DNA from: Bacteroidia bacterium
Lineage (GTDB): Bacteria > Bacteroidota > Bacteroidia > Bacteroidales > Paludibacteraceae
Assembly: GCA_021152555.1 (NCBI GenBank)
Contig: JAGKVE010000002.1
Location: 1 to 64,000, forward strand
Direction: 5' to 3'
DNA length: 64,000 nucleotides
Shown here: positions 45,804-56,200 of the stretch, in pieces
Numbering within the stretch: position 1 is the stretch's first letter
How the letters are laid out: every line of letters begins with the position of its first letter
Position numbers and translations under genes: made by a program
The notes under the pieces: generated by a model
The model's database searches: none
The model's input: only the letters and a program-made list of their open reading frames with translations
What the model was told of the DNA's origin: nothing

Positions 45804-47246
45804 ATGAACAAGAATCTATTTTTTGCGACACTTATCCTGTTCGTCGCGTGTGCACCACAGCAAGCGAAAGCGGTAACTTTCGACCCGAGCGTAAGGTACT
45901 CGCAGGAAGTCATTAATGCCCGCATGACCAGTTGGAAAAACAAGGACAACCGCGTTGGTTTCCCGAATGCTAATAGTACCAACGGAAGTACCGATCCCGG
46001 AGCTGCCGCCTCTTGGGACTATGTACCCGGCGTCGTTGCCAAAGGTATATTGGACTGCTGGGAGTTCTACCAGGATTCTGCTTGGGCAGAAGCCTGGTAT
46101 AAAGGATTGAGTTCATGGGCATTAGATAAAACAGCAACCAATGAGGGAGGCAGTCTGGATGATTTGAACTGTACGAAAGTGTATTTCGGATTATATGATG
46201 GAGCAACAAAATCCGGCGGTAAGTTTGAGAACAGCACCAATGCCACCTATTGCATGACGCAGATGGGACGAGGAGCAGACGGATTAGAGGCGCATAATGC
46301 AAGTTACAGCATCTCCGGCACAAGCAGTACGGCAGACGGCGGATGGTATCATAAGTCCAATTACGGCAACCAGATGTGGTGTGACGGTGCGTACATGGGG
46401 CCGGCACTATTGGCGCAGTTACTCGCTTACGGTGTATCCACTACGCTCACATGGGCAGACGTGATGACCCAGTTTACCGCCTCGTGGAATGGCTTATGGG
46501 ATGAAGAGACAGACCTGCTATGGCATTGCTTTTCTACGGATAAATCCACAGGAGGCGCCAGTGGATGGGTGTATGCACCAGACCAACCGAAGATAGGAGG
46601 TGGATACCATTCTGCGGAGTACTGGGGACGTGCCAACGGATGGTATATCATGGCATTGGTAGATGTGCTTGAAGCCATGGATAAAGCCGGCAAGACCGGC
46701 GATTCCGATTACCTTATTATAAAAGGCTATTTGGAGAAACTGGCAGCGGGATTAGTGGCGCGCCAAGATGCGACAACCGGTTGTTGGTATCAGTTACTGC
46801 AATATGATAATAGTAAATGTGCCACACAGGGAGTTGATGCTACCGGATCAGGCACGTATACGAATGTGCCTGCCGGCGGCACCCAATGCAACTATCTGGA
46901 GTCGTCCGGTTCGTGTCTGATTACGGCTGCTTTGCTGAAAGGAACTCGACTCGGCTATATTAGTCAAGCAGCGGCTGGTAAGAAAGGCTATGAGGGAATC
47001 ATTAAGAATTTCCTTTCCGGCTCAGCAGGCAATTATCAGTTGACCTCCTCCTGTCAGTCGGCAGGCTTAAGTAAAGACCGTAATGGTTCTGCCGCGTATT
47101 ACTTGATTGGAAAGGATGTCCCTATTCAGAACGATTCTGAAGGAAAAGTACTTGGACCGTTCCTGATGGCAGCTGTGGAATACGAGCGGGCATATCCCCC
47201 TGCTGCGGCAGAGCCCTGCGGATGTCTCAAAATAACCGTTGAATAA
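45804..47246 (+). CDS. GH105-like unsaturated glycuronyl hydrolase
   Basis: This 480-residue protein is an exported (alpha/alpha)6-barrel enzyme. Family members remove the 4,5-unsaturated uronate from the non-reducing end of pectin-derived rhamnogalacturonan oligosaccharides. The likely catalytic acid is Asp194 in QMWCDGAYMGPALLA. Other family marks are YWGRANGWYIMALVDVL and TTGCWYQLLQYD. The N-terminus could be a lipoprotein signal (LFVAC) or an ordinary one cleaved after AKA. There is no T9SS tail, so the enzyme may stay in the periplasm. The ATG at 45804 is chosen; a TTG at 45786 is upstream. It sits 21 nt before the pectate-lyase giant, which would supply unsaturated products. Confidence 0.88.
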   Translation: MNKNLFFATLILFVACAPQQAKAVTFDPSVRYSQEVINARMTSWKNKDNRVGFPNANSTNGSTDPGAAASWDYVPGVVAKGILDCWEFYQDSAWAEAWYKGLSSWALDKTATNEGGSLDDLNCTKVYFGLYDGATKSGGKFENSTNATYCMTQMGRGADGLEAHNASYSISGTSSTADGGWYHKSNYGNQMWCDGAYMGPALLAQLLAYGVSTTLTWADVMTQFTASWNGLWDEETDLLWHCFSTDKSTGGASGWVYAPDQPKIGGGYHSAEYWGRANGWYIMALVDVLEAMDKAGKTGDSDYLIIKGYLEKLAAGLVARQDATTGCWYQLLQYDNSKCATQGVDATGSGTYTNVPAGGTQCNYLESSGSCLITAALLKGTRLGYISQAAAGKKGYEGIIKNFLSGSAGNYQLTSSCQSAGLSKDRNGSAAYYLIGKDVPIQNDSEGKVLGPFLMAAVEYERAYPPAAAEPCGCLKITVE

Positions 47247-47267
47247 TTAATTAAATCCTGAATCCAT

Positions 47268-50200
47268 ATGAAAAACCATCGCCTTCTTACTTTACTCTGT
47301 TCACTGCTTTTCGCGTTTAGCTCTTCAGCGTTCGCAGCAGTAACATACTGCGCACCATCCGCTTTCGGTTATGGCGCAAGTGCAACGGGTGGCGGTAGCG
47401 CTACGCCTGTATTGGTGTCCTCTGTAAGCGAGTTGAGCAATGCGCTCAACAAGGGCAAGAACAAGGTGATTATTATTACGGCGAACTTGACGTTCACCTC
47501 TATGCTAAGCGTGCAGGAAGGAGCGAACGTGACGCTGATGGGTCTGCCGGGTGTGACCTTGACGAGCCTGCAACAAGATGCTTCCAGTTCAGGTATCCTC
47601 TATGTCAAGCGGTTTGATAATCTCATCATCCGTAACCTGACGTTCGTAGGTCCCGGTGCGTATGACTGCGATGGAAATGACTTGTTGTGCTTCCAAGATG
47701 TGACCAACGCATGGGTGGATCACTGCGATTTTCAAGATGGATGTGACGGTAACTTTGATAATAAGAATGGTACCGATAATGTGACAGTTAGTTGGTGCCG
47801 TTTCCGCTACCTGAAAGCTCCAAAAGCAGGCGGAAAGCAGACTGATGACCATCGTTTTACCAACTTATTGGGCTCTAGTTCCTCCGACAAGCCTAATGAT
47901 GGAACATTTAACATGACATGGGCATATTGCTGGTGGGATTCGGGATGCAAAGAGCGTATGCTTCGTTGCCGCAATGCTTCCCTGCATTTCCTCAATTGCT
48001 ATTGGAATAGTTCTGTGGCTAATTACTATATCGGTCCGGAAAATGCGGATTGTTATGTGGAAGGTTGTACGTTTGAAGGCAATCCTGCTACGAATAAAAT
48101 TTTCTATCAGAACTATGGTGGCACCAATGGTGTCAAATTTATCAAGAGTACAGCAACCAAGGGACTTCCTTCGGATGTCTCCAACCGTACCGTTGTTACC
48201 CCGACCTATAGTTACACCGCCTCTACCGCAGCAGAGGCCAAGACGGCTGTGACCAACGCCACATGCGGTGCAGGCGCAACACTGACGGTAACCACCAGCG
48301 GTGCCGTATCCAGTTCATGCGACGGCAGTGCCCCAACGATGGTGACTGTCACATGGGATGCTACTACTAATGGAGGTACATGTTCTCCTACTTCGTCATC
48401 GGTTGTATCGGGTAGCGCAATCGGAACTCTCCCGACTGCCACCAAGAGCGGCTATACATTTGACGGCTGGTTCACGGCTGCCACGGGAGGCACGCAAATC
48501 AATGCCTCTACTACCGTTTCTGCCAATACCACCTATTACGCCCAATTCACAGAAGATACCGGTGGTGGCGGTGGAGGAAGTTGCTCCGGAACGATATATT
48601 CGGCGGTTACAAGTGCAACAGGAAATATATCTATCGCCGCAAGTACATCTAATCTTGCGCTAAATACTTCTACACATAATACTACAGTTACCGGCGGTTC
48701 GATATCCGTCTATAATGGACAAACAAGTGATATGAATCTTATTACGTCAAACGGTTATTGTATAACCAACAATAATACCTATTTCCGTATAGATCTTGAT
48801 TGTCCTTTGCAGGATGGGGATGTAATAAGTGTAGATGTAGGAAAGAATGCAGCTGAACGTGGAGTCTGGATTACAACAGCGACTTCTCGCCCAAGTTCAG
48901 CACCTGCGTGTGCACTGACAGAAACAGGAACCGGCACTGCATTAAAAACAGTAACTTATACTGTAACGGGAAGTGATGCTTATTATGGAAAGAGTACATT
49001 CTATATCTATCGAGCGACAGCGAATAGTACTTACTTCAACAATATCAACATTACCCGCGCAGGTTCAACTCCCCCTCCTGCCACCAACTATGTTCTCTCT
49101 TATGACGAGAATGGTGGTTCGGGAACGATGGCTGATGTTGAACAGACAGGTTCCAGCGTAACCATAGCAGCTAATGCCTTTACGGCACCGACGGGATATT
49201 CCTTCCTGAAATGGAATTCCTCCATGGGCGGCAGCGGAACCGATTACGCAGTCGGAGCATCCATAACGCTCACTGCCGACCTGACTATATATGCCATCTG
49301 GCAACCGAATAAGTATACCGTTACGCTTGACGCAGGTAGCGGCATAGGCGGTACGGAAAGTGTGACTGCTACGTTCAATGCAGCCATGCCGGACATCACC
49401 ATCCCGACTAGAGACGGCTATACATTCCTCGGTTACTATACCGGTGCAGACGGAGCAGGCACACAATACTACGATGCCGCCGGACATAGTACTAACGCAT
49501 GGACAATAGCAGCTCCTACTACTTTGCGTGCCGCATGGGTACAGAGTTCTGCGCCCGAACCGACAGGAAATGAATTTACCATCACTTATAATGCCAATGG
49601 AGGTTCCGTGACACCATCGAGCCAAACACAAGCTACCGAAGGAGCATCTGTCACGCTGCCTACACCGACACGAACCGACTATACCTTCTTGGGATGGTAT
49701 GTGGGAGCAACCAAGATTGGCAATGGAGGAGCTCCCTATACTCCAACGGCCAATATGACCGCCATTGCAGCATGGAAACAAGACTGTGCCGGAGGCGGAG
49801 GACCAACCACATTAGCGGACATAAATTTCAAAGATGCTTCATGGACAGGCAAGACATTTAGTCAGGGGAACACCACAACATCTGATGTAATAAATGGAAT
49901 TTATTTCTATTCCAAGAATACGGATGCTGCTAAACAGTTCAGTTTGGCAGATAATACGACGAACGGACTAACATTCCCGAATAACAACATGTCGAGTGGA
50001 AATTACTATTTCTGTATTCCGTTGGAATCAGGAGAGATAGACGGCTCGATAACGGTAACCTTGAAGCACGGATACTCATCAAAGAAAGCCTCTTATAGAT
50101 ATGTCTTTGTGGATGGCCGTGATGCATATGTAAATAATAATACCAACGGAGGCAGCGGAACTACGGTATCAGATGTAAATGATAGCGATACGGAAATAAC

Positions 50201-53200
50201 ATTCACAGTAACCGCCTCTAATGCCAACAAGAAAGGGCATCTAATCATTGGCCGTTCAAGTAGTACCTATACCCAACTGTATGGAGTGACAGTCACTACG
50301 GGCGGTTCCGGCAGCACATGCTACTATGTAACCTATGACGGCAATGGGGCCGACGGCGGTTATACCAATGATCCGATGGCGTATAGCAATAATGCAGAAG
50401 TAACTGTTCTGACAAATAGTTTTACGAAGACCGGTTACGTATTCCAAGGCTGGGCGGAAACAACAGCTCACCGTGATGCAGGAACCGTGGATTATGCTCC
50501 GGGAAGCAAGTTTACAATCACGGCGGATAAGACCTTGTACGCCGTGTGGGCAATACCCTGCACTGACCCTGCTGCTCCAACGGCGTTTGCTACTACAGCG
50601 GTAGCAGGCTCAACGGCTACTTTCTCCATAACGGATGACGCAGATGCTGCATCATACGATTTATTCTATGCTTCCGGCAGTCCGGCAACGCCTACAGACG
50701 GAACGGCAGCCACGGAGACGGTAACAACCAAAACTCCGACTATCACCGGCCTGACTGCAGCTACCACCTATTATGCATGGGTACGTGCCGTATGTGATGC
50801 CGACCATAAATCCGCATGGATACCATTGACAGGCTCGTCTTTCACTACTACCAAACTGGCGCCGAATAGTTACAATGTCGGCGCTGCGGCTGAAGGTGAA
50901 TGTGCAGGCGGTATGACTGCTAAGATAACCCTCTCCGGCAGTCAAGTCGGCGTGGACTATCAACTCAAGAAGGACGGAGCCAATGACGGTTCAGCCCTGC
51001 CGGGTACGGGGAGTGCGCTCGAATGGACCGGCAAAGGCTCCGGTGTATATACCGTTTGGGCGGTGGAGAATGCTACGTACACCGAACTCCAGATGAATAA
51101 AACCGCCACGGTAGCGGTATATCCCACAACGGCGATTACCACCCAACCGGCTTTGGCTGTTGCCGCAAAGATAAATGAATCGTATACCGTAGGCACGGGA
51201 ATGGTTGCAGCGGGCAACGAGTTGGCATATCGTTGGTACACATGCGGTAGCACCGGCACTGACACCGTGTTTATCCCCGGCGCAACGAATGCCACCTATT
51301 CGAACCCGAAAGCTGCGCTTGGTACCTATTATTATCGCGTACGCGTAGAAGGTACGTGCGGCGAACCGGTACTATCGAGTATCATCACAGTAACGGTGAC
51401 ATCCGTAGTGCCGCCATCCGAAGCTCCCACTATCTCCGTACACCCCGTAGGCGCTACTTACTGCTACGGCGAACCTATTGCTGACCTAAGCGTGGAGGCT
51501 TCCGGTTCAGGAACGCTGACCTATCAATGGAGAAAAGACGGCGTAGATATATTGGGCGCTACCTCGGCTACATATCTGCCGTCTGAAGCTGGCACCTGCA
51601 CCTATGCTTGTGTGGTTACTAACGCAGAGGATGGAAAGATTGCCATGTCCCTCGTTTCTAATGACGCCGTGGTAACTATCAATCCGGCTGTTGCGACGCC
51701 GGAAATCACGCAAACGGGCAACACCGTCAATTTGGCAACGGCAACCGCCGGAGCAACGATTTATTATACGACAGACGGGTCTGACCCGACGCCCGGCAGT
51801 GCGTCGGGCACAAGTGTGTCAATCGTGGCAGACTGCACCGTTAAGGCCTATGCCGTCAAAGATGGATGTGAATCCGCAATAGAGACTTTTGCGGCTACCT
51901 TTGATCCTACGGTCAAGGAGTGCGCAGTCCTGATTTCATATACACTCTCGGGGTCAGGAACGGCAAGCCCAACCATTCCAGCAGATGAGAACAATCTGAT
52001 AGGGGGGGCGGCAGATTATAAAGTCTCCACTACTTCTACCGATGGTGGATACAAGTTGAACTCAGATCAGTATTTTGGTTTGACTCTGGCATCGGGACAA
52101 TTCAAGGCGGGCGACAAGGTTACGGTAACAATTACTAAAAAGAGCGATATAGGCGATCAAGGTCTGTATCTGACCTCCTCCAAAACCGGAGCCGCAGTAG
52201 CTTCCATAGCTGCAGGAGATGTAGTGGTAGGAGACAATGTGTTTACGCTGACCGCCGATTGCGCTGCTATCTATGTAGCACGTAATAGTAACGTGAACCA
52301 GAACCCGTATGTCAAATCCATATCTGTCTGTCGTACGTTGACTAAATATACGGTGACGTTCGACAAGAACAACGTTTCTGCCACAGGCACGATGGAGCCT
52401 CAGTCGTTCTATGACGGTTTTGCTGCCAAACTGACGGCAAATAGCTTCTCATTGACTAATTATAACTTCGCAGGCTGGGCAACCGACCCGAGCGGCAGCA
52501 AGGTACATGACGACCAAAAGAGCGTCACCATGACCGGAAACATTACGCTCTATGCCATCTGGGAGCCTGCCAAATATACACTGACCAATGCGGTCAGTCC
52601 GGCAGGGTACGGTACAGTGGATGTAGCGAGTGTGGATAATATCACACCGGGTACAGTTACAACCAGTTCCGCCAACACCTATACCGTCAACGGTACAACC
52701 GTGACAGCTACTCATGCCGCCGCTACGGCAGAATATACGTATGCCTTTGACAGTTGGAGCGGTCTGCCGGCTACCGTGACGGCGGATGCCATCGTAACGG
52801 CAAACTTCACACGAACCCCACGCAGTTACAACGTAACACTGAATACCAACGGCGGTACCATCAACGCCGGCAATGTGACGGGTTATACTTTCGGTACGGG
52901 AGCTACGCTGCCGACGGATATAACGAAGGATGACTCCGAATTTAAAGGATGGTATGATAATAGTAGCTTTACCGGCTCTGCCGTAACGGAAATATCTGCG
53001 TCCGAAACGGGCGATAAAGAATATTGGGCGAAGTGGATTGTATGTCCGGCCCCGAACAGCGGCGAAACAATCTATCGTTTTGTAGTAAAGAGTAGTATGA
53101 CGTCCGGCAATGTGTGTGCGACTACAGACACAGATTATCCGATGACAACATCTAATGCTATATCAGAATTAATAGGAGGTACACTCACGGCCCGCGTGAG

Positions 53201-56200
53201 CAATACAAATAGGCTACAATATTCGTCAGGTGCTTTCACTTATAAAAATGGAGAAGGTGGAGTTTTACGAGTAGATTTAGATTGCCCGATTGCTTCCGGT
53301 GACATTATTCGATTCATCAATAGTGCTGCTAGTAGTGGTTATAATGCCTATGTACGTCATACATCCGCTTCTACTTCGGCAAATCAAATAATATTGACGG
53401 AAAATAGCCCCACAATAACATCGGTATCTATACCTGATGCGTTTATAGGACAGACAACTCTTTATATCGTACGAGGGGCAAATAATAACGCTTTAATCTC
53501 TTACTTCGAAATCATCCGTTCGTGCCCGGTTCTGTTGGATGCCAACGGCGGCAAGGTAGGAGGCGAGGATACAAAGACCGTGCGAGGAGCCATAGGCGAT
53601 GAGGTGGCACTCCCGCATGCCGTCAAAGAAGGTCAATTCTTCAAAGGTTGGTTTACGGCTCCGACAGGTGGAGTTGCAGTAAATAATCCTTACACTATAG
53701 GCGGTCCGGTAACGCTCTATGCCCAATTTGAAGACTGCCCGCATGACGGCACAATGTATAAATTTGAGGTTGGTACAGGTCTAACGGATGGTTCAGTTAC
53801 TGCAAATGACGTAGATTTTGAATTTACAACGGCGAATTATCTGGCTACTATGACAGGCGGTACGCTTACTACCGGAGGTAGCAAGGCATCAAAAGTGACT
53901 ATAACAAATAATAATGCCATTACAATAACTGACAATGACGCATATGTGAAAATTGATTTGGATTGCGCATTGAAAGAAGGAGATGTGTTTAAATCTTCGG
54001 TTGGTACTAATACGGTATATGTAAGCAAAGCAACTTCGAGAACAAAGACTGTGGAATTGCCAATTGGTACATTGGTACAAACGCCTATTCCTGCAGTATT
54101 AGTGGGCGAAAAAACGCTATATATATGGAAAGGCAGTGGTAGTAGTAATGCGCTTACTTATTTCGAGATTACGCGTCCCAAACAAACGCTCATCACTCTC
54201 GATGCGACAGGCGCATATAACAAATACACGACATCCGTTGTGGCAACTTACGAAGAAGCGATGCCGGAGATAGCCACCCTGCCTGTCCGTACCGGTTATA
54301 TCTTCGGCGGTTACTATACCGGCACAGGCGGTACCGGCACACAGTATTATGACGGCATGGGATATGGCGTGCGCAATTGGGATATAGAGGCCCAAGAGAC
54401 AACACTCTATGCATATTGGATAACACCCTGTGAAGCCATTCCTTCCCTGGAGAAAATTGTGCCCGAAGCCACAATTTGGGACCACAAGCAAGTGGATATG
54501 GCCCTTGTCCGGCTTACGTGTGATTATGACACCACGGGAATCCACTATTCATTGCTATCGGCATCGGAGGGAATCCCCGGTTGTACGTATTTCTATGAAG
54601 ACGAGCGTATTTACATAAAGGGCATTCCGAATTTGAATAATCCATCTACGGTAACGAAGACCATTACATTCACCATGACCAATGATTGTTCTCCGGCTTC
54701 TACTTATACCGTGGATGCTACTATCCGCATCTATCCGGCAAGTCAGAAGGCGAGAATAGCTTACATCGTTACCGGAACGAAGGGTGGGGGCTTTAACGAA
54801 TATAGCACGGGCAACGCATCCTCCAGTGCCACCTTGTTAACCTATCTGCGTACGTTCTATGAGGTGGATTGTGTCAATGGATATGCGACCAAAGATCCTA
54901 CAGCGATAGCTAATTTCTATAAAGATTATGATTTGTTGATTGTTACCGACTATTTGGAAACCCCGGAAGGTTACACCAATGCAATCGGTACGCTGATAGA
55001 CAAGAAACCTATTTTGAGTTTCGAGGCATACGTGGCCGGTAATAACGGCTCGAACTGGCATATCGGTTCTAACCCGAAGGACCCAAGTCCGGCAGTACAA
55101 ACCATGAAGATTCTTTGTGCCGGACACGCTATCTTTGGTGATGCAGAAGGAGTAGATGTCATCAATGAGACGGATACTACGGTACAGGTACTCAGTGCTA
55201 TAAGTGGCAAAGGACTTCAAGGATTCGTAATCAATGAGGCGCCGGACTTCATATTTCTGGCTACAGCCCGCGATGCCGCTAATAATCGCGATTTGATCGT
55301 TTGTTGTGAACGGCAAGTAGTGTTCCCTGCTCGTCTGCTATTATATGGTATTAATTATAATGAGATGGGCAATCTCTCTCCGGCAGGCAAAGTAGTGATG
55401 CACCAAATGATAGAATACCTGTTGATGACAGATGAATCCAAAGTAGCAGACTGCTCATTAGTCTTCGATAACGGAGCCGATAATACCGATTTTGATCCCG
55501 CGGCTTATAGCGGTACGGGAACCAAAGGTGACGGTCTCTGGAGTACCGCAGCCAACTGGGCTCCGGGATATAACATCATTCCTACGCCTTATCATCCGAC
55601 GCGTATCATTGCCGAGTGTCATGTGGATGTGGATAATGCCCATGCCGGTAGTGTCAAGGTGAACCAAGGGCGCGACGAACACGGGAATGTGATTGACGGG
55701 AAAATAATAATAAAACCCTACGGAGGTCTGACTATCGCCGGTATGGTGGCTAAAGTGAATGACACCCGTTACGCTTCGCCGATTACTATCAAAGCGGAAG
55801 ATTTGTTAATCGAGGCAGATGAGACGCATAATGGCTCGTTTGTTTACGGTAATAAGGAATCGGATGTTAATGCTACGGTAGAATTCTATAGCCGTGCCTC
55901 CGGCGCAAAAACTGCCGGTCCGGTATGGCAGTATATCGGTATTCCGTTCCAAGCAGGCAAAACAGCCATCGCCATGTATTACGAAGCATGGATGTGCCGT
56001 TGGGCGGAAGGCTCAACAGATGGATTAGGAGGCTTATGGCAATGGGTGAAGAATGAAGATGTTTTACTGCCGTTTGAGGGGTATTGTATAACTCAAGAAG
56101 CAAAGAAGACATATATAAATTCAGGAAAACTGAATCCGCCGGTTACCAAAACGATTGTGCTTGATAATCGCGATAATGAAGGTTTCGCCTTCGCCGCAAA

